From Paenibacillaceae bacterium (lineage in GTDB: Bacteria; Bacillota; Bacilli; Paenibacillales; Paenibacillaceae), in NCBI GenBank assembly GCA_004134985.1, contig REGQ01000004.1, positions 1-64,000 of the forward strand: a stretch of DNA of 64,000 nt, in the 5' to 3' direction. The translations under genes and the position numbers were made by a program. Below, one piece after another: positions 52,246 through 61,495 of this stretch; within the stretch, counting starts at the first letter, position 1, and every line of letters starts with the position of its first letter. The notes beneath the pieces were generated by a model. It made no database searches. It was given only the letters and a program-made list of their open reading frames with translations, and was not told where the DNA came from.

Positions 52246-52451
52246 AGCTTATGCATTTTCGAAGAAATAGCGGATCTCCTGTCCGAATAAACCCGTGTAG
52301 CAATAAATTAGCTGAATAACGGAACGCCTGTCCGCGAAAACATTGCTCACCATGTCGATACAAGACAAAATATTACTGTGTTTCCAAAGGCGATGTGTCT
52401 GATTCTTAAAATAAATAAATTGTATAAAATTTCTTTTTTATTGCCAAGTCA

Positions 52452-52479
52452 TTGAATTAATTTCCATATGGTGTATTAT
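52452..52479 (+). promoter_or_regulatory. Promoter of the SLH-domain gene
   Basis: TTGAAT (52452-52457) and TATTAT (52474-52479) are 16 bp apart, about 190 bp upstream of the start codon, giving a leader of roughly 180 nt. Confidence 0.5.
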
Positions 52480-52517
52480 AGTAGTAAGTCTTCTATATCT
52501 ATTGAACTAGTAGACAG

Positions 52518-52631
52518 TGGTCATTAATCAATTATTTAGGAAAAAAGAACTATTATTTATGAGTGAAGTGAATAAGATGAAAGGTTATCAAGGGAGGATA
52601 CAAGTCTTCTTGCCAACCTGATTAATGACCA
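52518..52631 (+). promoter_or_regulatory. Structured 5' leader of the SLH gene
   Basis: TGGTCATTAATCA (52518-52530) and TGATTAATGACCA (52619-52631) are a perfect 13-bp inverted repeat that would pair across 88 nt of leader RNA. Inside lies a second Shine-Dalgarno-like GGGAGG (52593) and a 20-codon open frame (52559-52621). Long stable leaders are common on S-layer mRNAs. Confidence 0.5.
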
Positions 52632-52668
52632 TGCAGAGAGACAAAAAATAGAATTTCGGGAGGGAATT

Positions 52669-54945
52669 ATGACTATTATTACACGTAATCGCAGATGGAT
52701 CAGTATGTTGGCAGTATTTTGCCTGGTAGTGGCATCACTCGGATCAGTTGTTGGAGCCGCAGGCGCTTCGGATATTAAAGGACACTGGGCGGAAGAACAA
52801 ATCAACGAGTGGCTCGAAAAAGGCATTGTCAAAGGATTTGAGGATGGCTCCTTCAAACCGGGTCAGACGATAACACGTGCTGAATTCACCGCATTGGCCA
52901 ATCGCTCATTTGGATTTACCGAGAAGTCGGAGATTGCTTTCTCTGATGTATTGCCAGCAAACTGGTATTACTCGGAAGTGCAAGTTGGCGTGGAGGCAGG
53001 TTACATAACCGGGTTCCAAAATAACACCTTCGCACCGAACGATGTTATTACCCGCCAACAAATTGCAGTCATCGTAGCCAAGCTGCTTGATCTTAAGGCC
53101 TCAGATAGTTATGTGAGCGCTTTCGAAGACGAAGCGAGCATTGCGGCCTGGAGCAAAGATGCAGTTGCTGCAGTTGCAGACAATAATATCATGAGCGGCT
53201 ATAACCAATTGTTTAATCCGACTGGCTCGGCAACACGTGCCGAAGCGGTGGTCGTGCTGTTCAATGCGCTGAAAGCCAAAGAATCAGCTGCGAAAGATGT
53301 CGTTTATGACACAGCTGGCACCTATGGCCCGGAGACTGGTACAGAGACAATTACTGGGGATGTAACAGTTTCCGTTGAAGGCATCACATTGCAAAACCTT
53401 GTAATTAACGGCAACCTGCTTCTTGACAAAGGCATCGGCGAAGGCGATGTTACGCTGAACAACGTAACCGTTAAGGGAATTACGACTGTCAAAGGCGGCG
53501 GAGCAAATAGTATTCACTTCAACAACTCTGTACTGGTTACAGTAGTGATCGACAAAGAGCTGGGAACCGTCAGAATCGTTGCTGAAGGCACTACAACCAT
53601 TGACAAAGTAATCGTTAACTCACCTGCGACAATTGAAGAAGCAAACGTGACTTCGAGCGGCATCAAAGCGGTTGAATTGACGAACCTGCTTTCCAAAGAC
53701 GATCTGGTGAAACTGATTGGTTCATTTGAAAGCCTGAAAATCGAAGGCGTACAGATCAAAGTGGACCTCGTTAGTGGAACAGTGGATTTGGTGAATGTCG
53801 TAGCTTCTGCGGAAGGGCTGACAGTAAACTTGGGCAAAGATGCCAAAATCGTTGAACTTGTGCTTGATGCTGTTGCTAAATTCACAGGAACCGGCAAAAT
53901 CGATTCCGCAAAAATCAATGATGATGTCAAAGCAAAAACTTCGTTCGAAACAAAACCTGGAAAAGTTAACGGTGAAACACCGACAAACAACGCTAACTAC
54001 CCTGTATATTCAGGTGGCGGCGGGAACGAGCCAGCTCCTGTTGCAGCGAAAATTGAGAATGTAAGTTTGAAAGTCGATAGCGATGGGTTGACTTTGCTAT
54101 TCAGTATTGATCAAGCAATTGATCTTTCTCTATCAAATGCAGATGTCATAATTGAATATTTCGAAAAAGATGGAAATGACTTCAAGCCATTAATTAATAC
54201 AAAAGATCCGGGTAAGCTGATTAAAAACAAAACTTGGTCTGGCTATTTATATAATATGAGCAGTACGGACCAACCAATAAAATACTCTAAGGGTACTAAC
54301 CCAGGAAGCAAGACTTACCCTGACCAGATCCCAGCTAAGATTCTTTTGGGAACTAAGGTAAGTAGTGATTCGACATATATAAACTTCAATCCGGATAAGC
54401 CAGCAATTTATAAGGCTATAATTACGGTAAAAAATAATGCAGGCAAAGAAACTAAGGAGACAGTAAAGGTGACAGTAAACGATCCAAATGATGATACTGC
54501 GCCAACTATTAGTGGCGAAAGCTTGACCGTAGTAGACGGTGTATTACGACTTGATTTTACAATTGACAAGTCAATAGATTTTGATGTGACAGAGACCAAT
54601 GTGGAGCTTCGCTACTTCTATCTCGATGAAGCTGGAGAGCCTGTAGCGATCACCAATAATAAACAAGAAGGTGCTCATCTTGTAAAGGATAAGAGCTGGG
54701 ATGGTTACCTGTACGACAATGTGTCAGGCGTTAATTACTCCCAAGGAGATGCTAATAATCAGAAATATCATAACTTCATTCCAAATGGCGCCAAATTAGC
54801 TACTTTAGTGAAACCACAAGGTATGGATGGCAGCTATGTAGATATTACATTTAGTGAATCAATAAAATATGAAGTAGAAATTACAGTTACCGGCAACAAC
54901 GGAAAAAAAGCTACTGCTACTGCTGTATTCCAACCGGCTGAGTAG
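52669..54945 (+). CDS. S-layer homology (SLH) domain surface protein
   Basis: A 758-residue exported protein. After a signal peptide ending near VVGAAGA come three SLH domains (residues about 32-215; DIKGHWAEEQINEWLEKGIVKG and ITRAEFTALANRSFGF). These anchor proteins to pyruvylated cell-wall polymer. Residues 215-430 are a Val/Thr/Asn-rich beta region resembling a beta-helix (GDVTLNNVTVKGITTVKGGG). Two ~140-residue C-terminal repeats (from about residues 463 and 617) share DGL.LLFSIDQAIDLS, KNKTWSGYLYN and KSWDGYLYD. The gene's later part is more AT-rich than the first. GGGAGGG precedes ATG 52669. Probably an S-layer or S-layer-associated protein. Confidence 0.92.
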   Translation: MTIITRNRRWISMLAVFCLVVASLGSVVGAAGASDIKGHWAEEQINEWLEKGIVKGFEDGSFKPGQTITRAEFTALANRSFGFTEKSEIAFSDVLPANWYYSEVQVGVEAGYITGFQNNTFAPNDVITRQQIAVIVAKLLDLKASDSYVSAFEDEASIAAWSKDAVAAVADNNIMSGYNQLFNPTGSATRAEAVVVLFNALKAKESAAKDVVYDTAGTYGPETGTETITGDVTVSVEGITLQNLVINGNLLLDKGIGEGDVTLNNVTVKGITTVKGGGANSIHFNNSVLVTVVIDKELGTVRIVAEGTTTIDKVIVNSPATIEEANVTSSGIKAVELTNLLSKDDLVKLIGSFESLKIEGVQIKVDLVSGTVDLVNVVASAEGLTVNLGKDAKIVELVLDAVAKFTGTGKIDSAKINDDVKAKTSFETKPGKVNGETPTNNANYPVYSGGGGNEPAPVAAKIENVSLKVDSDGLTLLFSIDQAIDLSLSNADVIIEYFEKDGNDFKPLINTKDPGKLIKNKTWSGYLYNMSSTDQPIKYSKGTNPGSKTYPDQIPAKILLGTKVSSDSTYINFNPDKPAIYKAIITVKNNAGKETKETVKVTVNDPNDDTAPTISGESLTVVDGVLRLDFTIDKSIDFDVTETNVELRYFYLDEAGEPVAITNNKQEGAHLVKDKSWDGYLYDNVSGVNYSQGDANNQKYHNFIPNGAKLATLVKPQGMDGSYVDITFSESIKYEVEITVTGNNGKKATATAVFQPAE

Positions 54946-54956
54946 TTAGCAACCTT

Positions 54957-54993
54957 CAAAGCCCAAACTAAATTCGTTTGGGCTTTTTTTTGC
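54957..54993 (+). terminator. Terminator of the SLH gene
   Basis: AAAGCCCAAAC pairs with GTTTGGGCTTT around a 7-nt loop and is followed by eight T. Confidence 0.9.
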
Positions 54994-55163
54994 CAAAATA
55001 GTTAGTTTGGCGGTATTCGCTATTGTTGTGTGCATGACGTGCAAATGGGGCGGAGGGGCGCAAGGATTCTGGAAAAACGAAGTGGTCGCTTTTTGAAGCC
55101 GGAATTTTAACCTTTGGAGTTCTAATCACAAAAATCCAGCTTCAATGGCGATTGGAAGAACCT

Positions 55164-55231
55164 TGCGCGCCCGCAGCCCCCACGCATGCCGAAGAATCCT
55201 GCGCAACCACAGCCCCCAAGCACGCCGAAGA
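55164..55231. repeat. Imperfect 36-bp tandem duplication
   Basis: Two 32-bp segments (55164-55195 and 55200-55231), both containing TGCGC, CAGCCCCCA and GCCGAAGA, match at 27 of 32 positions. They lie just downstream of the dGTPase stop codon. Confidence 0.6.
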
Positions 55232-55240
55232 CGCCCAACC

Positions 55241-56557
55241 TCAATCCATCTCATAAATCGTCCCAGACTTCCCGACGAACAGTTCGGCATACACCTTCTC
55301 CGCATAAGCATCGGTCATCCCCGATATATAGTCGGCAACAAACCGCGGCCAGCTCCAGTCCGCTTTGTGGCGCTCATAATTGTCCAGCCAGTCTGGCGGG
55401 ATAATCAGCCGCCCATAGTGCGGATCAATGAAGCTTTCCCATAGACGGCGAATGCAAATTTCACTGCGCATCTGCAATCGCTGCACGCGAAAGTCGCGAA
55501 TGAGTGTCACCCAAGCGAGCTTCTTCAAAATTTCCATCGTGCGCAGCAGGTCATAATCCTGTTGCCCATCCTTGACAAAGGTGACCTTCATCCAGCCTTT
55601 AACCGGATCATCGATAATGCCAACCCGGCCAGCAAATATGCTCACCCAACGAGCTTTCATCTCGCGCCGCGCGCGTGAGGTTTCCATATCGGATGCGGCG
55701 TAAACCTCTTCCCATTGTGCGTAATAGTCCTGCAGCACCTTCTTCACCATGGACGGCATATCGACCTGATCCCAGCCTACCTCGCTGTTGCCCTGATCGC
55801 TTTTGATCTCCTGTACCAAATGTTCAGCAAGCCGCGGATCTTCGAAAAAGGATCGGTCCATGCGAATTTTTCCAGCCCGGATGCCATCTTCAATATCGTG
55901 GGTGGAGTAGGCGATATCATCGCATAAATCCATCAGTTGTGTCTCCAGCGTACCACAGCCTGCGGGCATCTCCCATTGCTGCCTGATCTGTGCGATCGCG
56001 CCCCATTCCGTGCTGTACAACCCCTTCAGGCGATTGGGCTCATCCAGTGAAAACGGATATTTATTGATCGCGAGCAGCACAGCTGCCGTCAGATCGAGTC
56101 CGCTGCCGCTTCCAGCCCGCTTCTCCAGAAACATCAGGATGCGGAAGTTTTGGGCATTGCCTTCATAAGGCAGCCCACTGTGCGCAAGCAGCAGCTCATT
56201 TAACACTTCCTCGCCCTTATGGCCGAACGGCGGATGTCCCAAGTCATGCGCTAAAGCCGCGCACTCCACCACGGCAGGATCAAGCATCAGGCCAGGGTGC
56301 TTGTGGTCTGCCAGCCAGGGATAATGCCGGTTCAGTCTGCGGGCAACTTCACGGGCAATTTGCGAGACTTCCAGTGAATGCGTCAGTCGAGTGCGGTAAT
56401 AGTCGCCTGTGCCGGCGCCGAACACTTGTGATTTGCCCTGCAGTCTTCGAAAAGCCGGGGATTGCAGCAAACGGGCATAGTCGCGTTCGTATTCTTCACG
56501 CTCTTCGCTAAAATGAACGTTTGCTTGTTCATCCAATCGCAGTTTTCGTAAATCCAT
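55241..56557 (-). CDS. dgt: dGTP triphosphohydrolase (HD-domain dGTPase)
   Basis: A 438-residue HD-superfamily hydrolase that converts dGTP to deoxyguanosine and triphosphate. The HD metal motif is in two blocks: RTRLTHSLEVSQIAREVARRL and CAALAHDLGHPPFGHKGEEVL. The N-terminal SPAFRRLQGKSQVF and the later DLCDDIAYSTHDIEDGI complete the signature. AAAGGAGAG lies upstream of ATG 56557. It is a single gene with no linked partner. Confidence 0.9.
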   Translation of the reverse strand: MDLRKLRLDEQANVHFSEEREEYERDYARLLQSPAFRRLQGKSQVFGAGTGDYYRTRLTHSLEVSQIAREVARRLNRHYPWLADHKHPGLMLDPAVVECAALAHDLGHPPFGHKGEEVLNELLLAHSGLPYEGNAQNFRILMFLEKRAGSGSGLDLTAAVLLAINKYPFSLDEPNRLKGLYSTEWGAIAQIRQQWEMPAGCGTLETQLMDLCDDIAYSTHDIEDGIRAGKIRMDRSFFEDPRLAEHLVQEIKSDQGNSEVGWDQVDMPSMVKKVLQDYYAQWEEVYAASDMETSRARREMKARWVSIFAGRVGIIDDPVKGWMKVTFVKDGQQDYDLLRTMEILKKLAWVTLIRDFRVQRLQMRSEICIRRLWESFIDPHYGRLIIPPDWLDNYERHKADWSWPRFVADYISGMTDAYAEKVYAELFVGKSGTIYEMD

Positions 56558-56635
56558 ATCGTTTCTCTCCTTTTACTAAAAAGTGCCTCAAGGCCGAATT
56601 TCTCATCTCTATATTCTAAAAGTTACATTTTACAA

Positions 56636-57442
56636 TTAAGTCTCCGGCAATAGTCTCGTCATACAGGAGGAGCGGAATGTGCCGGGTGAGCTGCCGGTTA
56701 CTTGCCGGAACACTTTATTAAAATGGCTCATGTTCACAAAGCCCAATTCAAGCGCGATTTCCTTGATCGTCTTGTGTGGATATTGCGCCAATTGCTGCTG
56801 GGATTGCGCTATTTTCAGCCTCGTCCAATACGCTTTCGTCGAGATGCCAAAGCGCTGCTGAAAGATCCGGCACAGATGCTGCCGGGACAAGCGCAATTCC
56901 TCGGCAAGCAGGGAAACGTTGGCTGGCTCGCTAATGTTTGTTCTGATCCACCTTGTCGCCGCGGCGGCAATGGCGTCCTGGGTATTGTCATAGCGCGGTG
57001 CTATAGCACGGCGTTTCCAGGCGATAAAAAATTCAATAGTGATGCGATAGAGGACGGTCGATAACTGCTGAAGGGCAAACGGATCGTCAGCATAGTCGAA
57101 TAAGGCGGTCATTTCGCGCTGCAGAGCAGGCAAGGTTTGACCGTGAATGACCGCATAAGGTTCCTGTGTGGCCATCCCGTAATCCGCGCTTAACTGCTGA
57201 ATCAGGTACCCGTTGAAAGCGACCCATGTCAGACCGCATGCTTCGCCCTGAAGCTTGTAATGATGGACAAGTTCGGGTTTCATAAAAAGCGCCGTCCCTG
57301 CGAGGATATCGATTTGTGTGTCATCGGTATGAAAAGTGCAGCTGCCCTGGTAGCAGTAAACGAACTGATGAAAGGGCAGGCAATTTTGCTGGTAGCTGCT
57401 GAAAAAACTCGTCAACTTCTGATCCCCTGCTTCAAGCGCCAC
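56636..57442 (-). CDS. AraC-family regulator divergent from a PhyH oxygenase
   Basis: A 268-residue regulator as listed from GTG 57442. The N-terminal cupin-like sensor (FHQFVYCYQGSCTFHTDD, AGTALFMKPELVHHY) is followed by two HTHs: VSLLAEELRLSRQHLCRIFQQRFG and TIKEIALELGFVNMSHFNKVFRQVTG. No RBS precedes GTG 57442. The frame stays open and family-like for 17-20 more codons (NFSTLFDCGPLPLV), back to an AAGGGGG followed by an ATC codon. The true start may therefore be non-canonical or hidden by a base error. It probably controls the divergent PhyH gene at 57736. Confidence 0.83.
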   Translation of the reverse strand: MALEAGDQKLTSFFSSYQQNCLPFHQFVYCYQGSCTFHTDDTQIDILAGTALFMKPELVHHYKLQGEACGLTWVAFNGYLIQQLSADYGMATQEPYAVIHGQTLPALQREMTALFDYADDPFALQQLSTVLYRITIEFFIAWKRRAIAPRYDNTQDAIAAAATRWIRTNISEPANVSLLAEELRLSRQHLCRIFQQRFGISTKAYWTRLKIAQSQQQLAQYPHKTIKEIALELGFVNMSHFNKVFRQVTGSSPGTFRSSCMTRLLPET

Positions 57443-57735
57443 CAGCGGGAGCGGGCCGCAATCAAACAGGGTAGAAAAATTGATATAGATCTGAATGCAC
57501 CCCCTTCATCTGGTGGTTGGCGATCACTGAGTGCTGGCATTTGTCACTTTGAAAAACAAGTTGTGTTTGTGTAATAAGTGTATGCGATTCTAAGGCAGCT
57601 GGCAACGATACACGCACGGCTGCCCGGGTTCCATTTGGAACAGTTTGTTGCAATCGAATTATTTACACCTTTCACCCAATCGACCATAATCGAGTTGTAT
57701 AGCTAACCAAATCAAAGGCTAAGGAGCGTGCGCAG

Positions 57736-58434
57736 ATGACAGACCAGTTGAAAGAAGCGTATGAGACGGACGGATATATTATTTTGGAAAAGGTATTTTC
57801 AAAGGAAGAAGTGAAAGCGTTTAAAGCGGAGATTCGCCGGGTGATTGAGCAGTTGCAGGCGGAGGGCAAGGCAGAGGGATTCGAGTCGCACGGGGTGTAC
57901 GTTGGGCTGGCACTGCAAAGCGAGATGTTCAGAGCGCTCGCGGCGGACCGGCGGGTTTCCGATGTGCTGCAGCATGTCGTCGGCAAGTCCATGCTGTTTC
58001 TGTCTGATAAGCTCGTCGCCAAGGATGCTGCCAAAGACTTTCCGTCTCCCTGGCATCAGGATTGGCCGTATTGGAAAGGGAGTCATAAAGTTTCAGTATG
58101 GATTGCACTGGATGATGCGACGCCGGAGAACGGCTGTCTCAAGATCATTCCAGGCACACACAAGACGGAAGTGGAGCATGCCGCGCATGCGAACAGCAAG
58201 GAAGGTTTCAGCAGCAGGCTGCCTGCGGAGTTGATTGATGAGAGCAAAAGCGTCTCCATTGCAGCGGAAGCCGGCAGTGTCGTTATTTTCCATGACCTTA
58301 CGTTCCACTCTTCTCATCAAAATATATCTGGCAAAGACAGATGGGCGCTAATCAGCACATATAAAGAAACCGACCAACCTGACCCGGAATTCAGTTGGGC
58401 GAATCCGATTCCGCTGCCTGCTTATCAAGCCTAA
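57736..58434 (+). CDS. Phytanoyl-CoA dioxygenase (PhyH) family protein, short form
   Basis: A 232-residue Fe(II)/2-oxoglutarate oxygenase. The facial triad is HQD in SPWHQDWPYW and the distal His in DLTFHSSHQN, with Arg in GKDRWALIST for 2-oxoglutarate. The N-terminus (YETDGYIILEKVFSKEEV) is typical of the family. It lies divergent to an AraC regulator, which suggests inducible expression on a carbon source. AAGGAG precedes ATG 57736. It is shorter than the other two PhyH genes at 38290 and 40371, and not closely similar to them. Confidence 0.87.
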   Translation: MTDQLKEAYETDGYIILEKVFSKEEVKAFKAEIRRVIEQLQAEGKAEGFESHGVYVGLALQSEMFRALAADRRVSDVLQHVVGKSMLFLSDKLVAKDAAKDFPSPWHQDWPYWKGSHKVSVWIALDDATPENGCLKIIPGTHKTEVEHAAHANSKEGFSSRLPAELIDESKSVSIAAEAGSVVIFHDLTFHSSHQNISGKDRWALISTYKETDQPDPEFSWANPIPLPAYQA

Positions 58435-58624
58435 TAGAAAACACAAGGTTTATTCGGTGTTAATGAAATATAGTTTGCATTATCCCAGTCCCGGATTTGC
58501 TCAAATATCCGCTTAAATAGCCATTTTTGCCCTGTGAATTGCATTTTTTATATTCATTTAAGGTTTTTACAGGGCGACTCTGCTATATTGGATAGAGTGA
58601 ATGGAACTTAAGGGGGCAGAGACA

Positions 58625-59791
58625 ATGAAGGACAATGATCCTCAGAACAATCTGGATCAGAATCGCGAAGAAGCAAACGAACATCATGAAGATGCAAACA
58701 CGCAGCAGACAAATTCATATGAAGTGCTGGAGAACAGCAGTGAGCAAGGCAGCAATGAGAGCGCTGTACCAGCCGGCGGAGCGACCAGCAAAGTCTGGAT
58801 GGGCGTTTCACTCGTGCTGTTCGGGCTGTTGATTGTGATGGCGGTTTTCAATCCGTTCGGCAGTACAAGCGCTAGCGGCGGTACAGTTGCGACAGTGAAC
58901 GGTGTTTCGATTTCGAAGGACAAGCTGTATGATGAACTTGTTTCTGTAGCGGGCGAGCAAGCGCTGGATGGCCTGATCATGAAAGAACTGATTGACCAGG
59001 AGTTTTCCAATGCGAAATTGACGATTGCCGATGAAGACATTGATAAGGAATACAACAACTTCAAAAGCGGTGCTGGCAGCGAAGAAGAGTTCCAAATGTA
59101 TCTCATGCAAAGCGGGATGACAGAAGAGAGACTGCGCGGCGAAATGAGATTGCGGGTTCAGCTTGCCAAGCTGTTAGGACCGGACGTTACGGTAACGGAT
59201 GAGGAAGTTTTGGACTTCTATCAGCAAAACCAGAGCAAGTGGGGCGCGCCGGAGATGGTTAAGGTGTCGCATATTCTGGTCGAAAACAAAGAAGAAGCGG
59301 ATGCGATTCTAGCCGAATTGAAGAACGGGGCAGATTTCGCTAAGCTGGCAGCAGAGAAATCGATAGATCCAGGCTCCAAGGATAATGGCGGAGTGTATGA
59401 TTTCTTCCCGCGCGGCACAATGGTGCCTGAATTTGAAGAAGCCGCCTTTGGGATGAAAAATGGTGAACTTAGCGATGTGGTTCCGACGGATTATGGTTTC
59501 CATATCATTAAGACGCTTGAGCATAAGGAAGCAGAAGTAAAGCTTGAAGACAAGAAAGAAGAAATTGTTGGACTGCTGACGCAGAACAAAGTTTTGAGCC
59601 TTGCTGGTTCTTGGTATCAAGGTGTGGAGGAGAAATCCGAAATCAATAATTCATTAAAACCAGTTGAGCCTGAGAAGGCAGAAGAAACGACGGAGACAAC
59701 CGATCCTTCGGACACCGATGGAACGAATGGCAACGAGTCAACGAATGATGCCGCAGCAGGCAATGAGAAGACAGAGGAGCCAGCCAGCTAA
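58625..59791 (+). CDS. Membrane-anchored PrsA/SurA-type peptidyl-prolyl isomerase
   Basis: A 388-residue extracytoplasmic foldase. The first ~58 residues are polar and cytoplasmic, then one membrane segment (WMGVSLVLFGLLIVMAVFNPF), so it is anchored as a type II protein, not as a lipoprotein like B. subtilis PrsA. A SurA-like N-domain follows. The parvulin (PpiC) domain runs about residues 205-300: VKVSHILVENKEEADAI and the GVYDFFPRGTMVPEFEEAAF motif. The C-terminus is a long acidic Thr/Glu tail. It should help exported proteins fold. ATG 58625 has AAGGGGG upstream. A terminator follows. Confidence 0.87.
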   Translation: MKDNDPQNNLDQNREEANEHHEDANTQQTNSYEVLENSSEQGSNESAVPAGGATSKVWMGVSLVLFGLLIVMAVFNPFGSTSASGGTVATVNGVSISKDKLYDELVSVAGEQALDGLIMKELIDQEFSNAKLTIADEDIDKEYNNFKSGAGSEEEFQMYLMQSGMTEERLRGEMRLRVQLAKLLGPDVTVTDEEVLDFYQQNQSKWGAPEMVKVSHILVENKEEADAILAELKNGADFAKLAAEKSIDPGSKDNGGVYDFFPRGTMVPEFEEAAFGMKNGELSDVVPTDYGFHIIKTLEHKEAEVKLEDKKEEIVGLLTQNKVLSLAGSWYQGVEEKSEINNSLKPVEPEKAEETTETTDPSDTDGTNGNESTNDAAAGNEKTEEPAS

Positions 59792-59839
59792 GTCCGTTGA
59801 ACGGATGGCCAGGCTGAACCCTTTTTGCAATAAATAACA

Positions 59840-59877
59840 GCTAACCCTATGCAGATGATGCATGGGGTTATTTTTTG
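59840..59877 (+). terminator. Terminator after the foldase gene
   Basis: TAACCCTATGCA (59842-59853) pairs with TGCATGGGGTTA (59859-59870) with a single G-U pair, followed by TTTTTT. Confidence 0.85.
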
Positions 59878-59949
59878 CCCCAGTTTCGTGCCGTCAGGAA
59901 ACCTATGGTATACTAGATAAAATAGAGAGAGCAGAGGGGTGCTCAGCGC

Positions 59950-61398
59950 GTGACAGCAATTTCTCAAAATATTGTAGTTATTTTGTATGTGTTAAACATC
60001 TTTTTGGCGGGCACGGTCATTTTTCTGGAACGACGCAATATTGCGGCGACATGGGCATGGTTGCTGGTTTTATTTTTTCTGCCAAGTGTGGGGTTTATTC
60101 TTTATTTGATTATCGGTCAAAATTTAAGCAGGCGTAAAATTTACAAGATCAAGCTGAGCCGGGTCAAAGAAATGCGGGACGTGCTGAACAATCAGTTCAA
60201 GCTGCTGGAAACGCGAAAAATTGAGTATAAAGACCCCGCTATCAACGCTTACCATGATATGATCTTCATGAATCTGGTGGGCAGCAATGCGCTGTTTACC
60301 CAAAATAACCAGGTAGAAATCTTCACAGAAGGCAACAGCAAATTTGATTCTTTAATGCAAGCAATTGAAGCGGCGGAAGAGCATATTCATTTGCTTTATT
60401 TTATTGTGCGCAATGACGCGCTTGGCAAACGGCTCGTCAACGCTTTGGCGAAAAAAGCGCGGGAGGGCGTAGAGGTGCGCTTTCTGTTCGACCATGTGGG
60501 GTCGCGTGCGCTGCCGGCGAGATTTTTCTCCGAACTTAAGAAAGCTGGCGGACAGTTCGCGGCATTCTTTCCTTCCCGAATTCCATTATTAAACTTGCGG
60601 CTTAATTATCGCAATCACCGTAAACTGGCCATTATCGATGGCAAATACGGATATATCGGCGGTTTTAATATTGGGGATGAATATTTGGGGCTGGCCAAGC
60701 GGTTTGGCGCATGGCGGGACACGCATCTGAAGCTGGAAGGGGGCGCGGTGCAGCAAATTCAAGTGCAGTTCATGCTGGACTGGAACATTGCTTCGTCCGT
60801 TCAAATTCCGTTTGAAATCCGTTATTTCCCCGAGCCGGAAAAAGAGGGAAAAGTGGGCATGCAGATTGTGGCCAGTGGTCCGGATTCCGAATGGGAGCAG
60901 ATTAAAAACGGCTATTTGAAAATGATTTATGCGGCCAAAAGAAGCATCTATTTGCAAACCCCTTATTTTATACCGGATGATAGCTTGCTGACTGCTTTGA
61001 AGCTTGCTGCTGTATCCGGGGTAGATGTGAAGGTAATGATGCCGGTTAAGCCGGATCACAAGCTTGTGTACTGGGCTTCGGCTTCCTATCTGGGTGAATT
61101 ACTGGCTAGTGGAGCTCGGGTATATTTGTACAGCGGCGGCTTTCTGCATGCGAAGACGATCGTCGTCGACGGCAGAATCGCGTCGGTCGGCACGGCCAAT
61201 ATGGATATTCGCAGCTTCAGGCTCAATTTCGAAATGAATGCCTTCATATATGACACTGAAACGGCGACCCGTCTGAAAAATATTTTTGTCAATGATCTGG
61301 ATGTATGTGCGGAGCTGACGCTGGAAGTGTACCATAACCGATCGCTGCTGCTTAGACTGCGGGAATCGCTGGCGAGGCTGTTGTCACCGATTTTGTAG
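59950..61398 (+). CDS. cls: Cardiolipin synthase (phospholipase D family)
   Basis: A 482-residue membrane enzyme that joins two phosphatidylglycerols into cardiolipin. Two N-terminal membrane segments (residues about 7-27 and 38-57) precede two HKD motifs, HRKLAIIDGKYGYIGGFNIGDEY and HAKTIVVDGRIASVGTANMD, the paired catalytic sites. GTG 59950 follows GAGGGG; the frame has no earlier good start. A TATACT about 40 bp upstream is a likely -10. Confidence 0.92.
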   Translation: MTAISQNIVVILYVLNIFLAGTVIFLERRNIAATWAWLLVLFFLPSVGFILYLIIGQNLSRRKIYKIKLSRVKEMRDVLNNQFKLLETRKIEYKDPAINAYHDMIFMNLVGSNALFTQNNQVEIFTEGNSKFDSLMQAIEAAEEHIHLLYFIVRNDALGKRLVNALAKKAREGVEVRFLFDHVGSRALPARFFSELKKAGGQFAAFFPSRIPLLNLRLNYRNHRKLAIIDGKYGYIGGFNIGDEYLGLAKRFGAWRDTHLKLEGGAVQQIQVQFMLDWNIASSVQIPFEIRYFPEPEKEGKVGMQIVASGPDSEWEQIKNGYLKMIYAAKRSIYLQTPYFIPDDSLLTALKLAAVSGVDVKVMMPVKPDHKLVYWASASYLGELLASGARVYLYSGGFLHAKTIVVDGRIASVGTANMDIRSFRLNFEMNAFIYDTETATRLKNIFVNDLDVCAELTLEVYHNRSLLLRLRESLARLLSPIL

Positions 61399-61495
61399 AG
61401 TGCAATTTCTTAGAATGCAGGCGGTGCGTTTATCATCTGCTGTTAGAGGGTAAGTTATAACTGATTCTTCCTGAATAGGGAAAGAGGAGGTTGAG

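Larger units (their letters stand above)
51853..52668. other. Gene-poor stretch with hairpin, mobile element and S-layer leader
   Basis: This stretch holds short direct repeats built on GCGTAATTAA just after the MMPL stop, a hairpin (GGACGAT 51956-51962 with ATCGTCC 51990-51996, then TTTCTTTT) that may terminate the MMPL transcript, the second copy of the inverted-repeat element (52134-52245), and the promoter and leader of the SLH gene. I see no protein gene in it. Confidence 0.6.

Noticed and set aside
56512-56532. Possible LexA box at the start of dgt (GAAC...GTTC)
   Set aside because: Half-sites are separated by 8 bp instead of 4, and the sequence lies within the coding region.
57804-57821. 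cre-like TGAAAGCGTTTAAA in the third PhyH gene
   Set aside because: It is inside the coding sequence at Lys/Ala/Phe codons and mismatches a conserved position; similar chance matches occur elsewhere in genes (near 32450).
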